Assembly: GCA_015680685.1 (NCBI GenBank)
Contig: MNCI01015761.1
Location: 97,894 to 161,893, forward strand
Direction of reading: 5' to 3'
Origin: Gnetum montanum
Lineage: Eukaryota; Streptophyta; Gnetopsida; Gnetales; Gnetaceae
DNA: 64,000 nt
Position 1 is the stretch's first letter; each line of letters starts with the position of its first letter. Positions 21,425 through 33,234 of the stretch are shown piece by piece. The translations under genes were made by a program, and so were the position numbers. The notes below the pieces were generated by a model. It saw only the letters and a list, made by a program, of their open reading frames with translations, was not told the origin of the DNA and searched no databases.

Positions 21425-24400
21425 CACTTTTAAACAAGTCATAACAAAAAAGTGTGACTCATCTCTTATAAGTTGTCATGACCTTTCCATGAAACATATG
21501 CAACCATCAATCAATTATGGAAGTAGAAGAAGAAAATTTGATCAAGAACATTAGAGATCAATAAGATAGTAAGTACAAGTAATGATAAATCATTGGAGAA
21601 GGTGTTGAACATAACATCATGTAGAAGTCAATCAAAATCAAAATCAAGACACTAAGGAACAAGAAATATATGTCCAATGCAATGGAGATAGTTTGCAACA
21701 AGAAGTATAATGAAATATAGAATTTTTTATGATTAATTGAATTCATAAGGACCTTTCAAGGAACCAAAAAGATTAACAAGTTACTCGTAAATGAAAGAAG
21801 CCAAGAAGGATTTAGTTTCTTAAATAGGAGAAGAAGATCCAATGTGAGCCATTTGTAATCTAGTCTAGTTTTCTAAAGAGAAAGAGAAGACCATCCAGAA
21901 GGTTACGATGGAATAAAGGAAATGACTACAAAGAAGGATAGGCTACAAATGAGGTAGTAGTCCATAATAGACCAAAGTTGTAGATTGCTAAAGAAGACCA
22001 TGTGGGCCTAGCCCACATAAAATTGACCAACAAGGAAAATTTCTAGAAGACTTATCATAAGTAACAATCAAAGGCATGCATCATAAGGATGTAGCCAAGA
22101 AGAATATGTTATGGATAAAAGAGTCAATGAGTTACTAAGATACCATGAAAGAGATACAAATAGTTTAATTATGAAAGGTGTATAATTAAGAGTTTGTTCA
22201 ATTAATGAATCATATGTTAAGTTTTTTCATAACCTAAGAGATCCTTATAAAATTAGAGTTGTCCAAGAAGAGATAAAACTAAACTCTAATAGTGTTTTTT
22301 ATCAATAGACCGTATCTAGAATGAATAAGGTTGAAATGATATCTAACACCATGGAATATTTGGATTTTTTCAAGTGTATGGTACCACACCTAATACTCAA
22401 GGAAGCTAACCAAGATCTCCTAATAGTATTATCAATTTACCTCCAATTCACTTTGATTTTTTGGAAAGATTTTCTTTAATCTTATATAAATGTTCAATAG
22501 TAGCTAATCACCAAAAAAACTAATCTTATCTTATATTATATATGGCACATGCTTTACATGATTTTGCATTAACATTTTTTAGGATGCAAAGAGTGCTCTA
22601 TATTATCCTACACCAAACTTCAATATAGAATTTAAGGTCATCACATAGATGTTGTATGTGGCAATTCTTGTAGGCACTAAGACAAGCAATGAATTTTGGG
22701 ATAGCACAAGTTGAATTCTATAAATCTCAGGATGTACAGATGTTTCAATTATTTCTAGTTCCAACACAAGTACTACAAAGTCATCCATTGTTACGATGCA
22801 TAGTTGGACACACTTGTAAGTTTGAATGCAATTCAATTTAATGCTTAAAACTTTGTGCTGATGAAATGGAGAAAAAGTGAACGTGGTGTAGTGTAAGGTA
22901 TAATAATTATGTGACGTGGAATAAGAGACAAAAATAAAGAAGACTGATATTGAAATTGAACGTGATTGAGGAATCCTAACACCATGACTATGTTTAGATA
23001 AGTGAAATACACAAAGTAGAACAAAGTAAGGCTTTTACTGTAATAGAATTAAAGACTTTGAAATTGAGTCTCGATGTTGGAAAAGACTTTCACAAAACAT
23101 TTCCCAAGGAAGTCTAATGCGAAGATTGTGGAGTCGATTCAGGATTGATTTGTCCAAGTCTGCTAAGACTTGAGTGCACTTGTGAAAGCACCACGGCAAC
23201 GGCGAGGGGGTGTTAAGAAATGTGATACATTAAAGTTAAGACTTTTGCTTGGATAAAAAAACAGTCCTTTGAAGTGGAGGGTCCGCTGGAAATGACTTCC
23301 ACTGTTATTTAAGAAAAACATATTTTAATAAAATGAGATCAGTATGATAGTTTTATACATAGAAATGGAACAGTGTGGAGAGCAAACCATATACGGTTCT
23401 ATAATTCTTATTCTTTTATGCATGTAGTATGCATAACGGTATTCACGTTATACTATGTATCACTAGCATTACATGTAAATTTTTTAAGGTAAGAAACATG
23501 GAGACAAACAAAATAGATTCAACTGATTCTGCTGTTGAGGTGAGCGTAATATTTTAGCGTAGAGATAAAGTTGGTTTTTAAGTAAATTCATTACCAAATT
23601 TTTGGAGTTACCTTTCTTTGGAAAAGAATTCATCGACGGAAAAATTTAAAAACAAGAAAAAGGAATAAATCTTTAGCAAGTATGAATCTGAATAGAACTT
23701 TTTTCCAAAAAGAAATTTATTAGCAAAAAAGACTGAATGTTTGAATAAACATGTAGAGAAAGCATGATGAATATTTGGAGAGCGTGTTGTTTCTAGAAAG
23801 GAATGGATGAAAACAAAAAACGTTTTCAAAAATGAATTAAAGTAAAACTTCAATGTTTTACAAAAAATTAGAGTCAGCACTTCTGATAACTGTAATATTA
23901 TTTATCTTATCACAAAGCGTACAATGCTTATAATTTTTTAAATTTAAATTTATAGTTAATTAGTTTTATCCGATTACACTGCCCACCCACCACTGCCAGG
24001 ATGTTATGGAGTGTATATATTGCTTTACCTTATTTTTAATGTTTCAGTAAAAAGTCATCTTACAAGGAGATAATTAAGCATTTCTAGTCGTGTCAAGGCC
24101 ACCTGAAAATGACTTCCACAGTTAGTCTTTTCAAACAGGCAACGTTTAATGAGATGCTATGAGTAACTACTGACACGTACAGTAAATTATTATTTGGCAA
24201 GTGGAGCAGATTCATTGTAGCGTTCCGAGTCTTTGGCAAACAATGGCATAAACGGCTCGAGCAGGCACTCTTAGTCTCCGTGCTTGAGAAAGTCATAAGA
24301 AGGATTAATACTATATCTTGTAAAATAAAAAATGGACAATCCTAATTCCAGGTGCAATAGAGGTGCAAGAAATTTTGGACATTTTTATATAGCGTTTTTA

Positions 24401-24830
24401 ATCAAAATGTTGAGTGCTCAACCTTCTCATGTTTTAATTTAAAGGAAATGGGATTTGAATGATGAGACAACTTTGTGAGGATACTAAGACCAATGACTTG
24501 ACTTTGATATGGATGAGTTCAACTGTGAAGAAGTTGTAAAGGAGATTAAAGACCAATAACTTTACTTTCACAAGTGAAGTAATGTTATATAGGAACACAT
24601 TAATGATGAAATTGAATGAAAGGGGCGTTAAAATTGATTCCGAGTATCGGTATTTGATGACCATCTTCAATTAAAAAAATGTTTTCCATGTGAAAAAGTA
24701 GGTACAATAGTAGTACCCATAAATGAAGTCAAAGCCTCAAGTGTTTCTTTTCTAATTTTCATTGTTGCCCATACACTTGAATTTGATATTCGATTTGGCG
24801 AGGGAAGTCTGAATTTGCTTAATCTGCATT
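21425..24830. other. Unassigned sequence, no gene recognised
   Basis: A long AT-rich tract with stops in every frame. The longest frames (77-90 codons on the minus strand near 22603 and 23608) show no motif. A TGGAAATGACTTCCA-like block occurs near 23287 and a related GAAAATGACTTCCAC near 24104, hinting at repeated units. The sequence resumes at 28345 after Copia-2, which was inserted into it. Confidence 0.4.
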
Positions 24831-24835
24831 GCTAA

Positions 24836-25211
24836 TGTTGGCCATAGTTATCATGATAAATTTAGGCTATGGTTATCATGCTAAAATTGGGCTATGGTTA
24901 TCCTGCTAAAATTTGGCTATGGTTATTAAAATAGTGGATGGTTATCATTAGTTATTTAAGGGTCCCTTCACCAATATAAAAGGGACCTCCCTCACCTCAA
25001 TTCAGATCCATCACATACATCCCCTTTCCATCCTACTCTTACATTCTTCTCCTATTACATGAGAGAGAGGTTTCTTCTTGTTCTCTCCTTGTGATGAAGA
25101 GAGAAGGTTGTTATTCCCATTTTTGATAATAAGATCCTTCTACAATTGCCTGTGGTTCCATTGCTCTTTATTTTCATCTCATTTCATATTTTGCTGCTAG
25201 ATCTGCTAACA
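24836..25211 (+). repeat. Copia-2 5' LTR
   Basis: 376 bases, TGTTGG to CTAACA. It begins with three near repeats of GGCTATGGTTATCATGCTAA-like sequence (24840-24930). A TATA-like CAATATAAAAGGG is near 24976. Confidence 0.93.
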
Positions 25212-25215
25212 GTGG

Positions 25216-25228
25216 TGGTATCGGAGCC
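25216..25228 (+). other. Copia-2 primer-binding site
   Basis: TGGTATCGGAGCC, four bases after the LTR; complementary to the 3' end of initiator tRNA-Met with one change from TGGTATCAGAGC. Confidence 0.85.
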
Positions 25229-25279
25229 ACGTTCATAGTCTGTGAAAGTGTTCTAGATCGTGCATACAAATTTTACAAA

Positions 25280-26091
25280 ATGGTTGGCAAATACGAAATA
25301 GGAAAGTTCAATGGAAGCAACTTCACATTGTGGAAAATGAAGATGGGGTTCTTTCAACTATTGCAAAAAAGAAGATCACAAAAGAAATATGGGACACTCT
25401 GATGAAGTTGTATGAGGCTAAATCACTCCACAACAAAATCTTCTTGAAGAGAAGACTTTACAATCTTCATATGGTAGAAACCTCATCGGTAATTGACCAT
25501 ATCAACACCCTAAATACTTTATTTTCTCAACTTACATCATTGGGCTATAAAGTAGATGCAGGTGAACATGCAAAAATTCTACTTCAAAGTCTACCTGATT
25601 CATATGATCAACTCACCATCAACTTGACCAACAATGTTCTTATGGATGCTCTTGTCTTTGATGAGGTTGCAGTTGCGATTCTTGAAGAAGAAAGTCCATG
25701 CAAGAACAAGGAAGATAGGTTGGCAAACAAGGTGGAGGCCTTACCAATGATGAGAAGGAGATCCATAGAACATGATTCCAATTGGAACCAAATTCATGGT
25801 ATATCCAAGTTAAAAAGTAAAAAGAAAAACATTACTTGCTACAATTATGGCAAGAGAAGACACATGAAGAAGGAGTGTTGGAGGAAGGAAAGTAATGAAA
25901 AGAATCCTCAAGGGAATGTGGCAAGTACCTCATCTGATGTTCTATACAGTGAGGCAACTATTGCTAAAGGTAGACAGAAGCTCACTGATGCCTGGATCTT
26001 GGATTTAAGAGCAACATGGCACATGACCTCTCAGAGAGAATGGTTTTATCATTACAAACCAATCCCAAAAGGATCTGTACATGGGAAATGA
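25280..26091 (+). pseudogene. gag: Copia-2 gag and protease
   Basis: ATG at 25280 starts MVGKYEIGKFNGSNFTLWKM, then a frameshift near 25320 passes into a 253-codon frame (25330-26091). That frame has the Copia Gag core (KEIWDTLMKLYEAKSL, FLKRRLYNLHM, LLQSLPDSYDQLTINL), a zinc knuckle CYNYGKRRHMKKECW with the second Cys changed to Tyr, and the protease start WILDLRATWHMTSQREWF, where family members have D-S-G-A. The family resembles Tork/Tnt1-like elements (tentative). Confidence 0.88.
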
Positions 26092-26460
26092 TCATGCTTT
26101 GAAAATCACTCGTAGTGGTACTGTCAAGATAAAGATGTATGATGGCACTATTTGCACCATACAAGAGGTACGACATGTGGAGGGCCGAAAGAAAAATCTA
26201 CTATCTTTAGGAAAACTAGATTATTTTGGGTGCAAAACTCATATAGAGAATGGTATCTTGAAGATTACCAAAGGTGTGCTTATGGTAATGAAGGCAAAAA
26301 AGGTTGCTGAAAATTTGTACATGCTTCTAGGAAACACACATCAACTGGGAGAGTCTTCTATTGCATCAACTAGTTTGGAAGAAGAATCAATGATGTTGTG
26401 GCATCGAAAGCTTGGTCATATGTCAAAACAAGGTTTGAAGATTCTCTCTAAATAGAGACT
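26081..26460 (+). pseudogene. pol: Copia-2 protease end and gag-pre-integrase
   Basis: A 124-codon frame overlapping the previous one in another register. It holds the protease C-terminal strands (VKIKMYDGTICTIQEVRHVE, KNLLSLGKLD) and MMLWHRKLGHMSKQGLKILS, the zinc-binding start of integrase with its two His. A TAG follows at 26453. Confidence 0.85.
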
Positions 26461-27240
26461 ACTTCCTGGGCTCAATTTGGTATGTTTACCATTTTGTGAG
26501 CATTGTGCTACCAGTAAGTAACATAGATAAAAGTTCAACACAATAACAGCTAAGAGTAGAGGCATCTTGGACTTGATGCACTCTGATGTTTGGTAAGCAT
26601 CAGTCACTTCCCTAGGAGCAGCAAGATACTTTGTATCTTTCATTAATGATTACTCTAGGAGATGTTGGGTGTATCCAATCAAAAGTAAGGCAGATGTCTT
26701 TTCAATCTTTAAAGTTTTTAAAGCACGACTAGAACTTGAGTCCCAACAAAGGATCAATTGTCTAAGGACAGATAATGGAGGAGAATATACAAGTGCTAAA
26801 TTTGATGCATTTTTCAACAAGAAGGCATCAAGAAGTAGTTCACAATGGCACACACTCCTCAACAAAATGGAGTGGCATAATGAATGAATAGAACCTTGTT
26901 GGAAAAAACAAGATCAATTTTGAGGATTGCAAATCTAACCAAGTCATTTTGGAAAGAAGCTGTCAATACCGCTTGCTAATTAATCAATCGGTCTCCATCA
27001 ACTGTGATTGATCTAAAACCACCAATAAAAATGTGGATTGGTAAGCCAACTATTTATTCTCATCTCCATACATTTGGAAGTTTTGTGTATGTGATGTACA
27101 ATGACCAGGAAAGATCAAAGTTGGACCCAAAGTCTAGGAAATGTATCTTCTTAGGGTATGCTAATGGAGTTCAGGGGTATCACCTATAGGATACCACTAC
27201 CCACAAGGTTGTCATCAATAGAGATGTGATATTTGCATAA
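26456..27240 (+). pseudogene. pol: Copia-2 integrase
   Basis: Readable blocks are CEHCATSK (zinc Cys pair), LDLMHSDVW (first catalytic Asp), RYFVSFINDYSRRCWVYPIK, LRTDNGGEYTSAKFDAFF (second Asp), a damaged QNGVAER-type block near 26860 (KMEWHNE), and the C-terminal GSFVYVMYNDQERSKLDPKS with FLGYANGVQGYHL. Stops at W/Q codons and one or two shifts break it. Confidence 0.87.
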
Positions 27241-27890
27241 GGTTTTGCAAAAGAAGGCAAAAAGAACTTGGTTTGCAAGTTAAAAAAATCTTTGTACAGT
27301 CTCAAATAGGTGTCAAGGTATTCGTACAAGAGATTTGACTCATATATCATGAGCCTTGGGTACAAAAGACTCAATGTAGACCCTTGTACATTTTTCAAGA
27401 GGTTTGATGAATATTTTATCATTTTGCTATTGTATGTGGATGACATGTTGGTTGTAGGCCCCAACAAAGAGCAAATCCAAGAATTGGAGGCACAGTTGGC
27501 TAGGGAGTTTGATATGAAAGACTTCAGACCAACAAACAAGATTCTAGGGATGCAAATTCACCAAGATAGAAATAACAAGAAGATTTGGCTTTCTCAACAA
27601 AACTAATTTGGTAAGATCTTGCAATGCTTTAACATGCAAGATTGTAAGCCAGTTTCTACTCCACTTCCTGTTAATTTCAAATTATCCTTCAAGATGTGTC
27701 CTAGCAATGAAGTAGAGAGGAATGAGATGTCTGAAGTACCACATGCATCAATAGTGGAAAGCCTAATGTTCACTATTATTTATACAAGAGTAGACATTGC
27801 ACAAGTAGTGCGAGTGGTTAGTTGGTACATGGCAAATCCTAGACGAGAGCATTGGAATAGATGCTCATATGACCTAGCACAAACATAAGC
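27241..27890 (+). pseudogene. pol: Copia-2 reverse transcriptase, N-terminus and RNase H deleted
   Basis: Integrase ends in VIFA-stop and joins KNLVCKLKKSLYSLK, so the linker and RT fingers are missing. Then come FFKRFDEYFIILLLYVDDML with the catalytic YVDD at 27432-27443, and LGMQIHQDRNNKKIWLSQQN. The connection region TRVDIAQVVRVVSWYMANPR ends at HWNR and is followed by non-RNase H residues. Both edges look like clean deletions. Confidence 0.88.
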
Positions 27891-27949
27891 AACATAGAAT
27901 GGCAAGGTAAAAAGGATTGTGTGGAGATATGATTGATCCTTAATCAAAA

Positions 27950-27965
27950 TATCCAAGTGGGAGAT
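27950..27965 (+). other. Copia-2 polypurine tract
   Basis: ATCCAAGTGGGAGAT directly before the 3' LTR, typical of plant Copia elements. Confidence 0.8.
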
Positions 27966-28339
27966 TGTTGGCCATAGTTATCATGATAAATTTAGGCTAT
28001 GGTTATCATGCTAAAATTGGGCTATGGTTATCCTGCTAAAATTTGGCTATGGTTATTATAATAGTGGATGGTTATCATTAGTTATTTAAGGGTCCCTCAC
28101 TAATATAAAAGGGACCTCCCTCACCTCAATTCAAATCCATCACATACATCCCCTTTCCATCCCACTCTTACATTCTTCTCCTGTTGCATGAGAGAGAGGC
28201 TTCTTCTTGTTCTCTCCTTGTGATGAAGAGAGAAGGTTGTTATTGTCATTTTTGATAATAAGATCCTTCTACAATTGCTTGTGGTTCCATTTCTCTTTAT
28301 TTTCATCTCATTTCATATTTTGCTACCAGATCTGCTACA
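27966..28339 (+). repeat. Copia-2 3' LTR
   Basis: 374 bases ending CTGCTACA. Differences from the 5' copy are mostly single transitions. Confidence 0.92.
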
Positions 28340-28579
28340 ACTAACACCATTGCCATATCCGATTTGCCCAAAAATGATGATGCGAATAACTTTGCGTACA
28401 CCGAGGAGGGGAACAGTGATGAAGCTAGAAAGGTTAACTTATGAATTATAAATTAAAGTTTGAGGGATGGTTAGAAAGATTTTTGAAGTCCATATAAATG
28501 TCATGGGTGATGGAGTAGTAGTAGCAGTACTAGAATTGTATATTTGTCAAAAGTCTTTGAGAATCGAATGAAGAGAACG

Positions 28580-28890
28580 TCAAAGTCTTAATTGCTATTG
28601 TGAAAGTCATCCACTACCATAACATGCATGTAGGGATAATTGCCAACAAAATTTAGCACCATTGTTGTCCAGATCAGACTTTAACAATCTAATTTTAAAG
28701 TGAATATGATGCCTCACAAAGTTACATTTAGCAGTTAAAACATTCAACGGAGGAAAAGGCATCATGTCATTTGCACCCAGTTTGGAAAACTAACCATGCC
28801 AAAATTACTATAAACATGTGTCATTCATATGTATAGATGTTGTGTATAACAACTTGATTTTTCTTATATTGATAAGATGCACAAAGATGA
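28580..28890 (+). repeat. Dispersed repeat copy B
   Basis: Matches 6529-6900 in order and strand (see copy A). It lies in the host sequence split by Copia-2. Confidence 0.5.
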
Positions 28891-29375
28891 ACATGTGCTA
28901 GGGGATAAGGTACTTGAAGGGAAGGGTAATGCTTGAATTTTCTATTGAAAATTAACTTTATATTGATAAGATAATAGTAAATATCTTAGATTAAATATTA
29001 TGTGATATATGAATTAATATAGAATGAAGTTGAACATGGCATAGGGTATAAGGAAATTGGAGCAAAGAATTTTGTAATCCTAACTTTTCTATGTTAAATA
29101 ATAAACCCTAAGTTGATAGGATCATAATAAAGATATTGATGAAATTAAATCAATTGGAGAGATGTTAAGTCTATGACTTTCTTCAAGCAAGTGAAATGTT
29201 GAACATTTTAAATTGACATGATAACAATAGTGGAGATGATGAAATGACATAAATTTACATTAATTACAATGCCAATAGAAAAGAAAAGGCAATAAGAATA
29301 TCTTTTAGTAACAGATAACATCAAATAACACATTCCTAGGTTGACAACATGGTAGTGAAAAGGGATGTCAATATT
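28891..29375. other. No gene recognised
   Basis: AT-rich, no long frame, no repeat end seen. Confidence 0.45.
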
Positions 29376-29435
29376 GAGTTTTGAACTTAACACCTTTGAG
29401 TACAATGTTGTATGAGATAACTATCTAACTAGCAA
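29376..29435 (-). repeat. tRNA-like (SINE-type) fragment 1
   Basis: On the minus strand TTGCTAGTTAGATAG is followed about 30 bases later by AAGTTCAAAACTC, like the A and B boxes of a pol III promoter in tRNA-derived SINEs. The A box is imperfect. Confidence 0.35.
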
Positions 29436-29884
29436 CCAATACTCAATATTATGAGACTCAAACTAAAATTTTATATAAAAATATTATAAATATAGCCTTA
29501 AAAAAGAGAATAAACTCTACTACATAAAAATAAGTGAAAAAGGAAATTCACTAATACATGCGCATTTGACTTTTAATTAAAAGAATAAACCTTTTCATAA
29601 TATGTAAGATGCTTTGTAATAATTAAAGAAATAAGAATAACGATGAACTAAAGTCAAATAAAATTATGTAAAGGAAATCAATCCTTAATATTCCAAATAC
29701 AAAAATATATGTCTCATCAAAGTTGAATTCGAGAGTTAAATGCATGTCTCTTATACCTCATAAGTTTAACAATGAAAAATATGAAGGGGATGTCAAAACT
29801 TTAATTTAACTTTAGATACACCCAAAAAATATATCCAACATGATGCATTAAAAGAATTATACAAGAATATAATGATACCTTAAG

Positions 29885-29936
29885 TGTGACTCAAACTGGA
29901 AGCTCTTAGTACAATTAGCTAACTACTTAAGCCACC
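29885..29936 (-). repeat. tRNA-like (SINE-type) fragment 2
   Basis: Minus-strand order is TGGCTTAAGTAG, TTAGCTAATTGTAC, then CCAGTTTGAGTC. This resembles a D-arm plus B box (T-arm) at tRNA spacing. No cloverleaf can be closed, so it is not a functional tRNA. Confidence 0.4.
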
Positions 29937-30179
29937 TCTCACTAGCATAGTGAAGAATATGAAACCCACTAGATAGTGGTATTAGCCACTTGAATGATGG
30001 TAAGATGCTCATTTCTCAAGTTGTAGAGCCTGGGTTTAGACACTTGAAAAGGGACCAGGCTTTTGCTCATCTATGGGTGTTCTCAAAACCTTCTTGGTAG
30101 AATTAGCATCAAGCCTATGAGTGATGACACGTTATTAGCCAACTCATTTAGAGCTTATATTTTCTAAAATAACAAGGAG

Positions 30180-30245
30180 GTGTTAACATAGTAGAAAGGC
30201 TATTGATTTAGAATCTCCCATTTATGGGTTTGATTCTGGTAGATA
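30180..30245 (+). repeat. tRNA-like (SINE-type) fragment 3
   Basis: TAGTAGAAAGG at 30189-30199 matches 10 of 11 positions of the A box TRGYNNARYGG. GGTTTGATTC at 30227-30236 fits a B box, 27 bases downstream. Flanks are AT-rich. Confidence 0.5.
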
Positions 30246-30500
30246 TTGCTGAGTTATAAACCTCTATTTGAGTTCTACCAAAGTTTCCAGATGGCTATAC
30301 AGTTGTAAAACTTAGGAACCCAGGTTACCTAAAGGGCAATAAAAATGTTTGAAATGTGTTTAGAAAAATTTTTGTTGTAGGAACTTTAGGTAAAGGCTTA
30401 AACTCTATATGATATTTTATTTGTAGAAGCAGAAATGCTACCTATAGAAATTGTAGTTCTTCAAAACTTACAATAGTTTCATAAAAAAATGCTTACTAGT

Positions 30501-31468
30501 TGGTGAATAATGGATGCCCCCTACACCCACCCAAGTATACAAATCACAAGCATTCATGCATGATCTGGTCAAATTCCATGGATTGGACTACTTGTGGCAT
30601 CTAGATTGTTAAGCATTGATTGCAGGATGTTATCTTCCTACTAGGACTAGTGGTAGATATAACATATATGGTTTAATCTAAACTAAGACATATGATAGTT
30701 GATGTTGTTGTGGCCTTAAGCTAATCTTAATGATAATATAGAAATTAATTATTTAAACTAATAAAAAATAGGAGAATAAATTCTAAACTAGCCTAAGGAT
30801 GATGAGTATTCATTCTTATCTTGTTGTACACATCCTAAACCCACATATCCACTACTAGGATTACCAAGTGTTGTGCTACTAGGCAAACCAAGCAATAACA
30901 CTACATTGATTACTAAGCGAATATATGTTTATGCTTGAAACTAGTCATGCTCATTCTACCAATTGATTAACATGCATGGAAATGTAAATATTAACTAAAT
31001 ACAAGAAAAGTAAATGTATTCTAAGTCAAAGTGTTATAATGAATATGAAGCAATCTCAATCTTATTGACATTCATGGAGTGTGCCTAGGTATAATACCAC
31101 TCAAATAATACACCATATCACTAACTTAAATTCACACTATAGCCACTCACTCACTATTTCCTAAGATCAAGAAATGAAACTGCAAGAGTCTAGCTACAAA
31201 ATCACCAAAAGGTGCCAACTACACAATGGGTGCTTGCATATTTATAGGAAACTATATGCATTGCATCAACAAAGATGCATTAATGCATCTGGCTATGTTA
31301 ACAAGGATGCATTGTTGGGGCAGTGTCAATGCATCTAATATGCATTGCTCATTAATGCATCTACATATTTTCAACCACACATATGCATCAATGCATCTAC
31401 GATGCATTGACGAGGTTTTATTGATGACGATGTATCAGTGAAGCTACCCAACATATCACATCTTAACA
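30501..31468 (-). repeat. Gypsy-3 3' LTR
   Basis: 968 bases, close in length to the 5' copy (964). On the plus strand it starts TGGTGAATA (decayed TGATGAGTG) and ends CTTAACA. Minus-strand TATA (TATAAATA) at 31239-31246. Confidence 0.85.
31255..31412 (-). promoter_or_regulatory. ATGCAT palindrome array in Gypsy-3 U3
   Basis: About ten ATGCAT hexamers lie in 160 bases directly upstream (minus strand) of the TATA box, often as GATGCATTAATGCATC-like pairs. The 5' LTR keeps a weaker version at 41200-41310. Confidence 0.55.
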
Positions 31469-31481
31469 TATCCCCATCACT
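31469..31481 (-). other. Gypsy-3 polypurine tract
   Basis: Minus strand AGTGATGGGGATA, a decayed AGTCATGGGGGTA next to the LTR. Confidence 0.7.
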
Positions 31482-33234
31482 AACTAAAAAATCATCTTCA
31501 ATTTATATATAAATGGACAAAGTTTCATGACAAAAATTATGGGGCGACCAAGACTAGATTGGCTACCATTACAAAATTAGAGTGCCATGTTACAACATTT
31601 TATTTGAGTGGATGCATTGCAAAATGATGAAAAAGGTAGAAAACCATCAAAGTTTGTAAAATTGCAGAGGTCTTCAGAAATCCCCTAAAGATGAATCTTC
31701 TATTTTTGCTAGTGGTGGTAAAGCTTCCAACCTTGATTGTTATGTTGATGCTTTTCTTTTATGCAGAACATTTTTTAGGGATGGACTAAGATTTCTCCTC
31801 ATCATTCCATGGGTCTAGCAAATATGTGACATGTGAGCTTTAATCCTTGCACGTGCTACTATTTTTCTATGGGCATATCCTTTGTTGTTCTCCTCTTGGC
31901 TTCATTTCCTTTGCTTTTTACAAGACCTTCAACCTTAGGGATTTCATTTGGCATAATCTAAAATCACCAAAGGATCAACATTAGTTTTGATAATTTTTCA
32001 TTAATGATTAACCCTTTCTAAATTATTAGTTATCTCAAAATTGGAAAAAAATTTAGCATGTAGGCTCAAGATGGTTTCATAATAATGTTTCCCAGGCTCG
32101 AAGGTAACTAAAATCATCAAGTTGTTTAAGATAATTTGATTATTTTTACTATTAGTTACCATAATGTTCAAAAGCGAGGTATTAGATAAATTTCAAAACA
32201 TATATCCTTAACCCTCCCACGATAAATGACCTTAACTCCAAAAATGCACATGTTTTCAAATAATTAAAACCAAATATTTGGTTCAAAAGATTACCAAGAA
32301 ATTTTGAATTTAGAGGAAATTTTGATATAAAAGCATTAAAGATAACTTGAAATTGAAGAGAAGTTGATTGTAGAATCATGCATAAATTTAGAGAAGTAAT
32401 CAATGATGTTTTTGAAGCTATGAGGTTTGGTTCAGAGCAAGTGGATCCTCCCCAAAGCAACCTCTTGTGAGAATGCCCTTGCATAACCACTTCTATGAAT
32501 GTATGTGGATGCCTTAGAAGTTAAATGTAGATCATACCTTTATTTCAAACAACACACAATTACCTTTGTTACAATCTTGCACTATACTATACAAAATCAT
32601 TAGGCCCATAATTGCATGTAGTAGTAAGGTGAATAATGGGATGGAAGAAATTGCAGAGATTGGAATGTAAGGTACTTAACCATGTCTAAAATAGGTTCTT
32701 GTTTCAATTGTGATTAAAATGATTATCATACCTATTCGTCCAAGTTTTAAACTAAGTCCATACCATTAACAATGACCTCGCATTGATGTGTTCCTTCCTC
32801 CCTACCATCATGAGCCCACAACAATCACAAAGAACAAACATCACTCTAAAAAGAGAAGAAAGGAGAAGAAGGAAGAAAGGCAGGGCCTTAGTTAGAGAGG
32901 TGCCCTTAGGCATAAGAAACATGTCTTTCTAGCCCCATAACCAATGCTTGTAACCCATTATTATGTCTAAGGGATGTGCTTTGAATTCTCTTTTTTTTTT
33001 CTTTTTCTCTTTTTTTTATTATTTCTTTTGATCTTCTCATTTTTTCTTTTTCTTCATGGGAACCACACCATGCAAAGACATGCTTTCAGTTTATTGGTCA
33101 ACAATATGAGTGCTGGTATGTTCCATGAGGATTCATAGACCATAAGAAGGAAGTCAAGAAGAGAACCCAACAAATTCCCTTGAGGTCACACCCTTTGCCA
33201 TTTCCACTTAGTCTTTACTTCTTTCCTCAAGGCA
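31482..33234 (-). other. Gypsy-3 3' spacer, no intact gene
   Basis: Blocks near 32880-33200 match the spacers of Gypsy-1 and Gypsy-5 (AACATGTCTTTCTAG, ACCACACCATGCAAAGACATG, GAGGTCACACCC). A 102-codon minus-strand frame at 32182-32490 shows no motif and has no counterpart I could see. The accessory ORF of Gypsy-4/5 is not recognisable. Confidence 0.5.

Larger units (their letters stand above)
24836..28339 (+). mobile_element. Copia-2: internally deleted Ty1/Copia element
   Basis: 3504 bases with LTRs 24836-25211 and 27966-28339, iMet-type PBS, gag-PR-INT-RT order and PPT. The flanks GCTAA (24831-24835) and ACTAA (28340-28344) form a target duplication with one mismatch. By eye the LTRs differ at about 15 of 376 positions (about 4 percent), so this is the youngest dated element here. 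Two deletions remove the linker plus RT start and most of RNase H. Confidence 0.93.

Noticed and set aside
29885-29936. Functional tRNA gene
   Set aside because: A and B boxes are visible but the acceptor and anticodon stems cannot be paired; SINE-type remnant is the better reading.
31255-31412. Repeated ATGCAT motifs as a CRISPR-like array
   Set aside because: The repeats are 6-base palindromes at irregular spacing inside a plant LTR; no unique spacers or cas genes.
32182-32490. 102-codon minus-strand frame in the Gypsy-3 spacer
   Set aside because: No motif, no counterpart seen in the other copies, and spacer-like composition.
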